Source: JADLGL01 sp963732865 (GTDB taxonomy: Bacteria > Pseudomonadota > Alphaproteobacteria > Rhizobiales > Kaistiaceae). From it: a stretch of 64,000 nucleotides of DNA. This document shows positions 18,346 through 27,941 of this stretch, in pieces. Under the pieces are notes generated by a model. It was given only the letters and a program-made list of their open reading frames with translations. It was not told the origin of the DNA and did not search any database. Every line of letters starts with the position of its first letter. Positions within the stretch are counted from its first letter, which is position 1. The position numbers and the translations under genes are program-made. The stretch covers positions 1 through 64,000 of the forward strand of contig CAVTBC010000002.1 in NCBI GenBank assembly GCA_963732865.1, given 5' to 3'.

Positions 18346-21300
18346 CCGTTCGCTCCGGTCAGCAGTGGCGTGATGTTCCTGATCACGCCTCGACGGTTCA
18401 GACGTTCCGGACCCAGAGTCGGCACGCGAAGGTAGCGTTCGCCGTAGCCCTGGGTGACGAGGTTCTCCGGCGGGATGTTGAAGTAGGTCGAGAGAGCGAC
18501 TGCGATCGCCTCTGCCCGCCGGTCCGACAGCAGCAGGTTGTAGTAGTCGGAACCGACCGCATCGGAATGGCCTTCGATCAAAAAGACCGAGTTCGGTGCC
18601 ACCGCCAGCACCTGCTCGATCGCGTGTCCGATCACCACCAGATTGTCATACTGGTTGGGCCCGAGTGTCGCGCTGTTGAAATCGAATGTCAGCGACGAGA
18701 GCTCAACCCGGCTCAGCTTGTCGCGAAGGCGCTGACTGTAGCGAATCTCGTCGAGGGAATAAGGCCGCTCGACGACTTCGACGGCCGGTGCCTGCAGCGC
18801 CGCCACGATCTGGGCCTGTGTCGCGTATTGCGCGTCGACGATGTACTGGTCCTGCGGGATGTTGACCAGAAGAGGCGGCAGGGTCTGCTCGAACGGCAGC
18901 GTTTGCGGCGGCGGCGCAGGCGCACCGATGGTCGGCACGGGGGTCGTAATGAGCAGGGTGATCCGCATATCCGTCTCGATGCGATAGCGCTCGAGAATGC
19001 GGCCATAGGGATCGGTCGTCGTAATGATGCGGGTCCCGTCTTGGCGGAACACCGTGGTACGGGTGTAGCCGTTGCCAATGTCCTGAACCTGAACGTCCTT
19101 GGCCTGGTAGAGCAGGCGATCGAGTTCCTGGAGCGGCGTGTGTCGCGCGCGATACTCGTCGTCCTGAAGCACGACGATACGGTCGTTCTGCTGGCCGATA
19201 ATAAGCCCGAAATTGGCGTCGATATTCTGCTGAATGATGTTCTGCTGGACGTTGTTCTGGATATTAACGTTGTTCTGGACGTTGATGTTGTTCTGCTGCT
19301 GGATAATCAGCTGCTGCTGCGGGGCAGCGCCCATCTGCTGCAGGGCGGCGGCCAACTGATCGCGCAGCTGCTGGATCTGCTGGGCAACCTCCGGCTCCCC
19401 GCCGGCGGCGACTTGAGTGACGATGTCGGCCTCCACAACCGGCGCCGGTTCGGTCTGTCGGGCGGCGATGGTTTGATTCAGGGCTGAGATGCGGATCTGG
19501 ATCTGGGCCACGCGGTCGATGACGGCGGTGACGTCGGCGTCGGTAATACGGCCCTGCGTGACGAGCTCTTCGCCGCGTACGCGTAGTCCGTTGTAGGTAT
19601 TCAGCTGCGCCTCGAGCGTCGGCCCATCGGCCTCAAGTTGAAGCGGCTGGAGGTCGATGGCTAGGAAGTCCGCCATCCGCTGCTGAAGGTCCTCGGGCGT
19701 CGGCATCTGGGCGCCCGGCGCCGTGGCTGTATTGTCGGGCGACGCGCCGGCGTCGGCCGTGATGCCCAATGCCGCCTGCAGTTGGCCGATGGCGGTTTGA
19801 ATTTTCTCCAATCGCGCCTGCAGGGCCGCCTGGATATCGGCGTGGCCCTGGGTCTGCTCGATGGCCGCCTGGGTTTCGGCGGCAAGGGCGGCGTAGACGG
19901 CGAGTTCCGTCTGGAGCTCGTCGCGCGTCGCGTCGATGTCGATCGCCGGAATCTGCTCGGCGAATTGCTGCAGCACGGCGATGCGGATGCTCAGTTCGCT
20001 GATCAGCTGGGCCAGATCGCCCCCATCGGCGCCTGTGGTCCGGGCATCCTGCGCCTGCGTCAGTTGCGTCTGATAGGCGTTGAGCTGTACGTTGATATCG
20101 CCATCGAGATCGAGCGCCGGCAGGTTGGCTAGCATTGCGGCCGCGTCAAAGATCGCGGCCGTCTCGGCGGCCGGTGCCTCCGGCGCGGGGGCTGGAGTCG
20201 GCATTGGCTCCGGGGTCGGTGTGGGCGTCGGTGCCGGCGCGGGGGTCGGCTCCGGCGTTGGCGTGGGGGTGGGCTCTGGGGTTGGCGCGGGCGCTGGCGT
20301 GGGGGTCGGCTCCGGGGTTGGCGTCGGCTCCGGGGTTGGCGTGGGCGCCGGTGCGGTCGCCGCCGTCAACGCTTCCTGCAGCTGCGCTGCGCGTATCCCG
20401 ATTTCGTCGATGCGCGCCTGGAGCGCAGCACTGACTTCGGGCCGTCCGGCCGTGTCTTCGGCGGCAAGCTGCGCCTGGGTGCGGAGATCGATGAACGTCT
20501 GAATCTGCGCATTAAGCTGTTCGGCGGGCACGTCCGTGAGAACGGCCGGCAGCGGCACTGCGAAGACCTGAAGGATGCGGATGCGCGTTTGCAATTCGGC
20601 GATCAGCTGGACCATCGCATCGCCATCGGCGCCGTTGGCCTGGGCCCCTTGCGCTGCATCCAGGTCCGCCTGCGTTGCAGACAGTTGGGCCTCTACGTCG
20701 CCGGTGAGGTCGAGTGCCGGGAGCGCCGCAAGTGCGCCCACCGCGTCGAATGCCGGGACCGGCGCTTCAGCCGGGACCGGAGTTGGCGCGGGCTCAGGGG
20801 CGGGCGTGGGCTCGGGCGCCGGGGCAGGCGTCGGTTCGGGAGCAGGCGCCGGCGTGGGCTCAGGCGCCGGTGTGGGCTCAGGAGCCGGAGCAGGCGTCGG
20901 TTCGGGCGCGGGGGTAGGCGCCGGGGTGGGCTCCGGCGTTGGAGCTGGTGCAGGTTCCGGCGTGGGTGTTGGCTCCGGCGTTGGGGCCGGCGTCGGCTCG
21001 GGAGCAGGGGCCGGTTCTGGAGCAGGTGCCGGCTCGGGCGCTGGGGTCGGGGCAGGCGCGGCAGCAGCAGCCTGCATCTGCTCGATGCCGGCCTGGACAT
21101 CGGCGATCTGCGCACCGACCGCAGCCAGCGTCGCTTGGTCAACGCCTGCAGCGCGGGCGTCGGCCTCAGCCTGTTGCAGGCTCGCCAAATAGGTCTGATG
21201 CGCTTGAATTTGCTGCTGCAGCGCGTCGCCCGTCGCGTTGGCATCGAGGGCGGGGCGAGTGGCCGCAAGTTGCAGGATCTGGATGCGGGACCGGACCTGG

Positions 21301-21605
21301 GCGGCCAGGGCCTGCAATTCGGTCGCGTTTGGCGGGGTGGTCGCGAGCGCGGCCTCGATCGCCTGCAAGCGTGCCTGTTCGCTGCCAAGCTGGGCCGCGA
21401 CGTCGCCGCCGAGGTTGATCGGCGCGAGTTCGAAGAGAACATCGAGAGCAGCGTCGCCGACGGGGGGAGCGGAAATTTGGGCAAGAGCCACAGGCGCGTT
21501 AAGGCCGATGGAAATTGCCATCGCCGAAACGGTCGAAACCAAGCGCCGGAACAGGTTCTTGCTCATGGCCCAATACATCGGAATCGTTTTCACGGTCTTA
21601 GTCAT
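18342..21605 (-). CDS. OmpA-family protein with repeated coiled-coil units and Pro/Glu/Ala/Thr linkers
   Basis: 1087 residues. It has an N-terminal signal peptide ending near VALAQ, then at least three related ~115-residue helical units, each starting with an LDLxGDVxxQL-type motif and containing a RIxILQ block. Long (A/T)PEP-type linkers separate the units. A Gln/Asn-rich stretch (about 735-780) and a beta-rich spacer follow. The last ~130 residues form an OmpA/MotB peptidoglycan-binding domain (TFDFNSATL, IEGHSDAVGSDYYNLLLSDRRA, GYGERYLR). It probably anchors to peptidoglycan and spans the periplasm. The first ATG is used; in-frame ATGs at residues 10 and 14 are possible. It is monocistronic apart from the hydrolase fragment overlapping its stop. 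Confidence 0.85.
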   Translation of the reverse strand: MTKTVKTIPMYWAMSKNLFRRLVSTVSAMAISIGLNAPVALAQISAPPVGDAALDVLFELAPINLGGDVAAQLGSEQARLQAIEAALATTPPNATELQALAAQVRSRIQILQLAATRPALDANATGDALQQQIQAHQTYLASLQQAEADARAAGVDQATLAAVGAQIADVQAGIEQMQAAAAAPAPTPAPEPAPAPEPAPAPEPTPAPTPEPTPTPEPAPAPTPEPTPAPTPAPEPTPAPAPEPTPAPEPTPAPAPEPTPAPAPEPTPAPEPAPTPVPAEAPVPAFDAVGALAALPALDLTGDVEAQLSATQADLDAAQGAQANGADGDAMVQLIAELQTRIRILQVFAVPLPAVLTDVPAEQLNAQIQTFIDLRTQAQLAAEDTAGRPEVSAALQARIDEIGIRAAQLQEALTAATAPAPTPTPEPTPTPEPTPTPAPAPTPEPTPTPTPEPTPAPAPTPTPTPEPMPTPAPAPEAPAAETAAIFDAAAMLANLPALDLDGDINVQLNAYQTQLTQAQDARTTGADGGDLAQLISELSIRIAVLQQFAEQIPAIDIDATRDELQTELAVYAALAAETQAAIEQTQGHADIQAALQARLEKIQTAIGQLQAALGITADAGASPDNTATAPGAQMPTPEDLQQRMADFLAIDLQPLQLEADGPTLEAQLNTYNGLRVRGEELVTQGRITDADVTAVIDRVAQIQIRISALNQTIAARQTEPAPVVEADIVTQVAAGGEPEVAQQIQQLRDQLAAALQQMGAAPQQQLIIQQQNNINVQNNVNIQNNVQQNIIQQNIDANFGLIIGQQNDRIVVLQDDEYRARHTPLQELDRLLYQAKDVQVQDIGNGYTRTTVFRQDGTRIITTTDPYGRILERYRIETDMRITLLITTPVPTIGAPAPPPQTLPFEQTLPPLLVNIPQDQYIVDAQYATQAQIVAALQAPAVEVVERPYSLDEIRYSQRLRDKLSRVELSSLTFDFNSATLGPNQYDNLVVIGHAIEQVLAVAPNSVFLIEGHSDAVGSDYYNLLLSDRRAEAIAVALSTYFNIPPENLVTQGYGERYLRVPTLGPERLNRRGVIRNITPLLTGANG
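20170..20360 (-). repeat. Low-complexity Pro-rich linker repeat (third-to-second unit)
   Basis: Tandem six- and twelve-base units of the GGCTCCGGGGTTGGCGT type encode alternating (T/A)PEP. Replication slippage could change the linker length. Confidence 0.8.
20765..21065 (-). repeat. Low-complexity Pro-rich linker repeat (second-to-first unit)
   Basis: About 300 bases of short tandem units coding for PAPEPTPAPE-like sequence, the longest linker in the OmpA-family protein. Confidence 0.8.
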
Positions 21606-21716
21606 GCCGGTGCTCTTCTATGATTTGCTTCGGCCGCGCCTCGGCGCGCAGCGTGCGCGCGGTTCGGCCGTATCGCTGCTGAGAACTTGCCCGGAATTGA
21701 ACCAGGTGCGGTCTCG

Positions 21717-21890
21717 TCAGACGGTAATTGAGAACCTGCCCGTGATCGCCAGAATGATCACAACAATAAGGGCCAGCCCCAGCAATCCCGAGGGCCAATA
21801 GCCCCAACCGCGGGAATGAGGCCATGCGGGCATTGCGCCCAGCACAAGCAGCACCAAGACGACCAACAAGATCAGACCGAGAGTCGACAT
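21717..21890 (-). CDS. DUF3309 small membrane protein
   Basis: 57 residues from the ATG at 21890, which is preceded by GAAAGGCAAGAACGAT; the longer frame start upstream is not supported. The sequence MSTLGLILLVVLVLLVLG, then PAWPHSRGWGYWPSGLLGL and a second hydrophobic segment match the DUF3309 family, a two-helix hairpin peptide widespread in Alphaproteobacteria. Function unknown; it is often found with stress genes. It stands alone here, downstream of no operon partner. Confidence 0.85.
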   Translation of the reverse strand: MSTLGLILLVVLVLLVLGAMPAWPHSRGWGYWPSGLLGLALIVVIILAITGRFSITV

Positions 21891-22300
21891 ATCGTTCTTG
21901 CCTTTCCGTGCTCGCCCAGTGGCCCACAATTCAGTGGCGGTCGTTAAAGTGTTTGATCCCGTATTTCGCTTCCGCCAGTCAGGTTCCAGCAGCATTGCGG
22001 CGCTAAAGAGGTGCCCGCTTGGCCGGAGTGTGACGGAGTAAGGCCGCGGCGTGCAGCGGAAGACGGATCGGGCAACGTACCTTGTCGCCGAAGAAACGCT
22101 CTCAAGCCGACTGTCGGTTTGATAACGCCGCGCAGTCGCGACATCTTGCGGCGAAGGCGCAACATCTTTCGCACGTCGAGGTGGGACTTTACTGTTCCAA
22201 ATTGCTCACAATGGGCGGCACCGCGGCACGGACATCCGCCCGCCGGCGGCTGCACGATGGCCGCTAGCGCGACACGCCGAGCGGCGGATTGCGGGAGAGG
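21891..22300. other. Gap between DUF3309 gene and the c-di-GMP locus
   Basis: About 410 bases holding the DUF3309 promoter and the 3' flank of the leftward c-di-GMP operon. I see no gene and no clear terminator hairpin with a T run. Confidence 0.4.
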
Positions 22301-24043
22301 CTAGCTCGCCATTTGCCGCGGCAGCGCGTGCAGCGGTGTGCCTTCGGCGAGGACGCGACGGAGCCTGTCGACGCCGAGCGGCTTGGAGAAATAGAAGCCC
22401 TGCAGATATTCGACGCCGATGGCCTGAAGCAGCGCCGCCTGCTCCTCCGTCTCAACGCCTTCGGCGACCGTTGTGACTTCGAGCCGGCGCGACAGATCGA
22501 CGATCGCCTTGACGATCTGGATGGCCTTCGAGTCGGTCGCGATATCGGCGACGAAGGCCCGGTCGATCTTCAGCGCGTCGAGCGGCAAGGTGCGCAGGAT
22601 TGAGAGGCTGGAATAGCCGCTGCCAAAGCCATTGATGTGAACGCCAATGCCGGCGTCCTTGAGCTGCTGAAGATTGCGCAGCGTCGCCACAACATTCTGA
22701 GCCAGCGTCGATTCCGTGATCTCGATGTTGATGAGCGCCGGATCGACGGCGCAATATCTGATCGTCCCGATCGTCTGCGCGGCAAAGGTCGGCTCGCGGC
22801 ATTGCGCTGCCGAGACGTTGATCGAAACCGGCACCACGGCGAGGCCCGCCTCCATGCTCTGGCGCATTTGCGTGCAAATCTGCTGCAGAAGGCGGCCGCC
22901 AAGCAATGTAATCCAGCCCGATTCTTCCGCGATCGGAATGAAGGCGGCCGGGGGCACGAGCTTGTCGCCGGGGCCATGCCAGCGGGCAAGCGCCTCGGCG
23001 CCGGTCATATGGAAGCTGTGGGCATCGACGATCGGCTGATAGTCGAGAAAGAAGCGCCCCGGCACATCCGACATCATGCGCTTCTTGATGAGGTCGCGCC
23101 GTTTGATCGTGCGGTCCATCTGCTGATCGAAATAGTGGATCGCGCCGGTCTTCCTGTTCTTCGACTTATACATCGCAATATCGGCGTGCGAGACCAGGAC
23201 GTTCGCCGAGCTGTCATCCATCGGAAAGACGGCGATGCCGACGCTGATGTTCGGCCTCACGGAAATGCCCTCGATCGAGTCGATCCGGCTCACCGATTCC
23301 AGCACCTTCTCCGCAATGTGGAAGGCCCCCGTGGCGGTCTTGAGGTTGGGCGCGATGATGGCAAATTCGTCGCCGCCCAGCCGGCCGACCGTGTCGGTCT
23401 TGCGCAGGCGCGACGTGATCTGCCGCGTGATCTCGACCAGCAGAAGGTCACCGACATGATGACCGTGCCGATCGTTGATTTCCTTGAACCCGTCGACGTC
23501 GAAGACGATGACGGCGCAGTGAAGTTCGGAACGGTGCGCCTGCTCCAGCGCCTCTGACAAATAGTCGAACATGGCGCGGCGGTTGAGAACACCGGTCAAT
23601 GGATCGGTGTTGGCGAATTCGACCAGGCCGGTTTCGAATTTCTTGCGCTCGATGGCGTAGCGGATGGCGCGCCAGAGCGTCCTGGAATGCATCTCGTTTT
23701 TGTGGAGGTAGTCGCTGGCGCCGTGCTTCAGGGCCTCGGTGGCCATCGACAGATCCGAGACGCCGGTAAGGACCACGATCGGCGCCCCGGAATTGGCGCT
23801 TCTGAGGCTGACGATCCCCTCCAGGCCTTTGGTATCCGGCAGGCCGAGATCCAGCAGAATGGCGTCAAAGCGATGGGCGCCTTTGCGCAGCAGTTCCAGC
23901 CCGGTGCCCAGACTGCCGGCGCCAACCATGCTGCAGGTCGTCCCTGCTTCCCGGCTGGCATCGGCGAGGGCCAGTTCCACCAGCTTGCGGTCGCCGGGAT
24001 TATCCTCGATGACCAGCGCCGAGATCGGTGTCGAAGCCGACAT
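22301..24043 (-). CDS. Response regulator with GGDEF and EAL domains; EAL lacks the DDF motif
   Basis: 580 residues: a receiver domain (about 8-130, phospho-Asp in AILLDLGLPD), a GGDEF domain (about 175-325) with intact GRLGGDEF and an inhibitory-site RKTD five residues upstream, then an EAL domain (about 340-575) with EALARW, NVSAAQ, EITES and a late AEGVET. The usual DDFGTG metal loop is replaced by NGFGSG, so phosphodiesterase activity should be impaired while diguanylate cyclase activity looks intact. It is a cytoplasmic output protein making cyclic di-GMP. GGGGAG precedes the ATG. A 140-base gap separates it from the upstream gene, so it may have its own promoter. Confidence 0.93.
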   Translation of the reverse strand: MSASTPISALVIEDNPGDRKLVELALADASREAGTTCSMVGAGSLGTGLELLRKGAHRFDAILLDLGLPDTKGLEGIVSLRSANSGAPIVVLTGVSDLSMATEALKHGASDYLHKNEMHSRTLWRAIRYAIERKKFETGLVEFANTDPLTGVLNRRAMFDYLSEALEQAHRSELHCAVIVFDVDGFKEINDRHGHHVGDLLLVEITRQITSRLRKTDTVGRLGGDEFAIIAPNLKTATGAFHIAEKVLESVSRIDSIEGISVRPNISVGIAVFPMDDSSANVLVSHADIAMYKSKNRKTGAIHYFDQQMDRTIKRRDLIKKRMMSDVPGRFFLDYQPIVDAHSFHMTGAEALARWHGPGDKLVPPAAFIPIAEESGWITLLGGRLLQQICTQMRQSMEAGLAVVPVSINVSAAQCREPTFAAQTIGTIRYCAVDPALINIEITESTLAQNVVATLRNLQQLKDAGIGVHINGFGSGYSSLSILRTLPLDALKIDRAFVADIATDSKAIQIVKAIVDLSRRLEVTTVAEGVETEEQAALLQAIGVEYLQGFYFSKPLGVDRLRRVLAEGTPLHALPRQMAS

Positions 24044-24183
24044 TCAGTCTCCCCTGCAGCCGGCCCGACCTCCCGGTCCGCGGCCCCCCTGTCGCATCAC
24101 CTATCGGAACGTGTGTTGGATAGATGTGTCACAATCATAGGGGATCGCTACCATCCCGACGCTAACAACAGATTAATACAACT

Positions 24184-25659
24184 TTAGGTAACGACCTTGC
24201 GCAGGTCGGAATCGCTCCGGCGAATAAACTCGTTCGGCCCTTGCCTGTCGGCCGCCGCGTCGGCGGCAGAAGCGGGGGCGCCGTCGTGTGCGTCGCCAAG
24301 ATCGAGGAACATCAGTCCCAACTGATCGTCGCGCTGCCAGCGCTTCTCGACGGGGCGGCGCTTGTCCGTATCGGCGACCATGAGTTCCATCTTGTCAGGC
24401 GCCAGGAAGCGCCCTTCGACGGCAACCCGTACGCCGCTCACCGAGACATCGCGGATGATGCAATTGACCGTGGAGTAGCCCTGATTGAGGATCAGCAGGC
24501 CGCGCTTCAGAGTGCGCCGGCGCAGGTCACGGCGACGGTTCCGGATGCGGTCGCCGGCATCCATCGGATCGGCGGCAGCGGCGATCGGCGGCGCCGGGGC
24601 GATAGCCGCCGCGGCGCGGACGGCCTCGCCACCGATTGCGGTCTGCTCATTGGGACGCGGTGCGTAACCTTCTCCCGGCGCGGCAAGCGGAGGCGCCTCG
24701 CCGACAGGCGGCTCACCGGCAGCGAGGGATTCACTTTCCCAGTCCTGGCCAAACCGCGCCCTGGCCGACGCCAGCAAAGCAGCAACCGTCGACCCATCGG
24801 TGGGGAACAGGGCCGGTCCGATACCCGGGGTGATCGTCAGGCCGATGTCCGCGAGATTCAACGAGAACGCCATTGTGCGGGCGAGACGCCGGCAGGCGCC
24901 GGTGATGGCCTCCGGGGTGACTTCGCGGTCGACCAGATAGATGAACGTATCGGCGCTGAGCCGGGCGACAGTGTCGGCCGTGCGCGAGGCGGCCGTCAGC
25001 TTCTTGGCAAAGGCGACGAGCGCCTTGTCGCCCATCTTGTGCCCGAAGCCACCGCAAATGTGCTCGAACTCATTGATGCGGATAAGGATGACCGCAAACA
25101 GGATGCCGTAGCGCGCCTTGATGTGCGTGAGCTGTTCCATCCGCTCTTCGATGACGTGGTGGTTCGGCAGCCCGGTAACGCCATCCCGCTGCGCCAGCCG
25201 TTCGAGATAATCGAGATGCTGTCGTTCCTCGCGGCGCTCGCGGACGGATTTGGCGGCGCGCGAAACGGCGTCGCGGATCAGTTGGCCGACCCGGGCCTCC
25301 TCGGTCAGATAGTCGGCGAAGCCACAGCGGAACGCCTTGACGGCGCTGCGGACATCGCTTGGCCCGAGCAAGATAGTTGCGGGCGGTTGCCGATAGAAGG
25401 ACTTGATGTGGCTGTTGACTTCGATGGGAGACAAGCCAGACAGGGCGTCGGACAGGACGACGAGGTCGAAGACGAACTCGTCGAGCAATGTCTTCAGCCC
25501 GTCCCAACTCGTCGCTTCCTCGACCGTCAGGGCGCGATCATCCCGCAGTTCCGCCGCGATCGCCGAACGCTGATTGGCATCGGCAATAGCGATGACAACA
25601 CGCGCCGAGCCCTCGGCAGGAATATCCGGTTGCAACAGACTTCTATCGGCCTCGAGCAA
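24184..25659 (-). CDS. Degenerate receiver / degenerate GGDEF / PilZ protein
   Basis: 491 residues starting at TTG 25659 with a strong GGAGGA site. Residues 20-140 have the receiver fold but the phospho-Asp position looks replaced (VVLSDALSG). Residues 160-310 match GGDEF domains (GVTGLPNHHVIEERM, FGHKMGDKALVAFA), but the active site reads RLSADTF instead of GGDEF, so it cannot make cyclic di-GMP. An Ala/Pro-rich linker leads to a PilZ domain (about 380-455) with RNRRRDLRRR and a DVSVSGVRV (D/NxSxxG) motif, the cyclic di-GMP-binding signature. It is probably an effector reading the signal made by its neighbours. The start lies 14 bases after the preceding stop. Confidence 0.87.
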   Translation of the reverse strand: MLEADRSLLQPDIPAEGSARVVIAIADANQRSAIAAELRDDRALTVEEATSWDGLKTLLDEFVFDLVVLSDALSGLSPIEVNSHIKSFYRQPPATILLGPSDVRSAVKAFRCGFADYLTEEARVGQLIRDAVSRAAKSVRERREERQHLDYLERLAQRDGVTGLPNHHVIEERMEQLTHIKARYGILFAVILIRINEFEHICGGFGHKMGDKALVAFAKKLTAASRTADTVARLSADTFIYLVDREVTPEAITGACRRLARTMAFSLNLADIGLTITPGIGPALFPTDGSTVAALLASARARFGQDWESESLAAGEPPVGEAPPLAAPGEGYAPRPNEQTAIGGEAVRAAAAIAPAPPIAAAADPMDAGDRIRNRRRDLRRRTLKRGLLILNQGYSTVNCIIRDVSVSGVRVAVEGRFLAPDKMELMVADTDKRRPVEKRWQRDDQLGLMFLDLGDAHDGAPASAADAAADRQGPNEFIRRSDSDLRKVVT

Positions 25660-25666
25660 GATCGCT

Positions 25667-25672
25667 TCCTCC
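25667..25672 (-). promoter_or_regulatory. Ribosome binding site supporting a TTG start
   Basis: On the minus strand GGAGGA sits 7-8 bases before the TTG at 25659, inside the gap after the upstream gene's stop. It decides the start of the receiver/GGDEF/PilZ gene. Confidence 0.65.
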
Positions 25673-25673
25673 G

Positions 25674-27443
25674 CTATGCCGACTTGGCGATAGGCAGGCT
25701 CGACGTGCCGCTATCATCGCCAGTCTCTCGCAACAGGAGTTTGCGGAATGTCTCGACCGCGACCGGGCGGGAGAAATAGTATCCCTGCAGATAGTTGACG
25801 CCGATCCTCTGCAACGGCTCGATCTGTTCGAGTTCCTCGACGCCTTCGGCGACGGTGTCGAAGCCAAGCGCCCGCGACAGTTCGGCGATGGCCTGGATGA
25901 TGCGCGCTGAACCCAGATCGCCGGGCATCTGCGCGACGAAGCTGCGATCGATCTTGAGCCCGTCGAGCGGAAGATCCTTGAGGACGGACAGGCTGGAGTA
26001 ACCGGTGCCGAAATCGTCGATATGGACACCGATGCCGGCGCCCTTCAGCACCTCCAAATTCCGCCGCGTCGCATGGACGTTCTGAATGATCGTGGACTCG
26101 GTGATCTCAACCTTGATCAGCTTCGGATCGACGCCGAATCCCTCGATGATTTCGACCAGTTGGGCGCCGAAACTGTCATCCTTGCATTGCAGGGCCGATA
26201 CGTTGAGAGCGACCGGCACCATGGGTATTCCGCTGGCGATCGAGTCCCTCATCTGCTCGCATAGCAATTCGGCCAGGCGGCGGCCGAGCATCGCGATCCA
26301 ACCGGCCTCCTCGGCGATGGGAATGAAATCGCTCGGCGCAATCATCTTGCCGGCCGGCCCACACCAACGGGCCAGGGCTTCGGCGGCCACGATTTCGCCG
26401 GTAACGGCGTCAACGATCGGCTGGTAGTCGAGGTAGAAACGTCCAGCGTTCATATCGCCGATGATGCTCTTCTTGATGAAGTGCCTGGACTTAACTTCTT
26501 CGTCCATCTTGTCGTCGAAGTAATGAATCTTGCCCTGGCCGTGGTTCTTCTTCGACTTGTACATGGCGATATCGGCGTGCGAAACGAGCACGTCGGCTGG
26601 ACAATCGTCCGCGGACGAGATTGCGATGCCAACACTGGTGGCCGGGCGCAGTTCGATGCCATCAACATTTCTGATCTCGCCAACCGCCTTGCGAATCTTC
26701 TCGGCGATGTCAATCGCGCCGTTGGGCGACTTCAGATTCTGAGCGATGACGGCAAACTCGTCGCCGCCAATGCGGCCGATATGATCGGTCTTGCGCAGGA
26801 CGGCAGTAACGCGGTCGGCGATCTCGGCGAGCAACCGGTCACCAAAATAGTGACCATGGATATCATTGATATCCTTGAATGAATCGACGTCGAAGATGAT
26901 GACGGCGCAGCCCATATCCGTCCGCCGGGCTTGGTCGAGCGCGCCCTCCAATTTGTCGAAGAAGGCGCGGCGATTGAGAAGGCCGGTCAGAGGATCGGTG
27001 TTGGCCAATGTGACGAGCGTCGATTCATTCTTCTTGCGCTCCATCGCGTAACGGATGGCGCGCCACAGGGTCTTGGCCTGCATTTCCGCTTTTTCGAGAT
27101 AGTCGCTGGCGCCAAGCTTCAGCGCCTCGGTCGCGACAGCAAGATCGGCAAGGCCGGTAAGAACGATAATCGGCACGCCGGGATCGGCGCCGCGAAGGCT
27201 CAACAGGCCGTGGAAGCCACTGACGTCAGGAAGGCCAAGATCGAGCAGGATGGCGTCCGGCGAGAATTCGTGGCTCTGCAGCAGTGCCAGTCCGCCGCCG
27301 AGATCTCCGAAGGCGCGCGTTTCGCAAGGCGGGAATCCGGCTTCCCGCCCCTCGCGCAAGGCAAGTTCGACGAGGCGCCTGTCACCCGGATTGTCCTCCA
27401 AAATGAGGACCGCCAGTTGCTCTGCAGTGTAGGACGGCGACAT
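25674..27443 (-). CDS. Response regulator with GGDEF and EAL domains, both apparently intact
   Basis: 589 residues from the ATG at 27443 (AAGG just upstream); the frame extends 52 codons further but that part overlaps the preceding gene and reads as noise. It has a receiver domain with AILLDLGLPD, a GGDEF domain with GRIGGDEF and an RKTD inhibitory site, and an EAL domain with EALARW, NVSALQ, EITEST, HIDDFGTGYSSL and KIDRSF. All key EAL residues are present, unlike its paralogue at 22301-24043, so this one can in principle both make and degrade cyclic di-GMP. It lies 46 bases after the stand-alone receiver gene, in the same operon. Confidence 0.93.
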   Translation of the reverse strand: MSPSYTAEQLAVLILEDNPGDRRLVELALREGREAGFPPCETRAFGDLGGGLALLQSHEFSPDAILLDLGLPDVSGFHGLLSLRGADPGVPIIVLTGLADLAVATEALKLGASDYLEKAEMQAKTLWRAIRYAMERKKNESTLVTLANTDPLTGLLNRRAFFDKLEGALDQARRTDMGCAVIIFDVDSFKDINDIHGHYFGDRLLAEIADRVTAVLRKTDHIGRIGGDEFAVIAQNLKSPNGAIDIAEKIRKAVGEIRNVDGIELRPATSVGIAISSADDCPADVLVSHADIAMYKSKKNHGQGKIHYFDDKMDEEVKSRHFIKKSIIGDMNAGRFYLDYQPIVDAVTGEIVAAEALARWCGPAGKMIAPSDFIPIAEEAGWIAMLGRRLAELLCEQMRDSIASGIPMVPVALNVSALQCKDDSFGAQLVEIIEGFGVDPKLIKVEITESTIIQNVHATRRNLEVLKGAGIGVHIDDFGTGYSSLSVLKDLPLDGLKIDRSFVAQMPGDLGSARIIQAIAELSRALGFDTVAEGVEELEQIEPLQRIGVNYLQGYYFSRPVAVETFRKLLLRETGDDSGTSSLPIAKSA

Positions 27444-27489
27444 TGCCTTGTACTTTCTGTTAGTGCCGCGGCGTCGGTCGATCCACCGC

Positions 27490-27941
27490 CTATGGAAGCT
27501 TGACCACCTCGAACCAGAAACTTTCGATACTGCGCACGACCTTGGTGAAAGCCTCGAACGCCACAGGCTTGGAGACGTAGCAATTGGCGTGCTCCTCATA
27601 GGAGGAGATGATGTCGGACTCGGCCTCCGAGGAGGTCAGCATGACGACGGGTATCGTCTTCAGCGCGCCGTCGCTCTTGACCCGCCTCAGAACCTCCAGC
27701 CCGTTCATCCCCGGCATGTTGAGGTCAAGGAAGATGACGTCCGGACGCGGAGCGGTGGCGTGGTCACCCCGGCGGTAGAGGACGTCCAAGGCTTGCTCGC
27801 CGCTCATCGCGGTTTGCAGATTGTTGCGGATCTTGGCCTCCTTGAGGCCTTCGATGGTCAGCCGAATATCGGCCGGATTATCCTCGACAAGGAGAATTTC
27901 GACGGGGCGGCTTCTGGCCGAGGCTATGCGTTCCATTGGCG

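Noticed and set aside
20170..21065. Satellite-like tandem repeats as a possible CRISPR or origin iteron cluster
   Set aside because: They are coding: translated on the minus strand they give (A/T)PEP linkers inside the OmpA-family protein.
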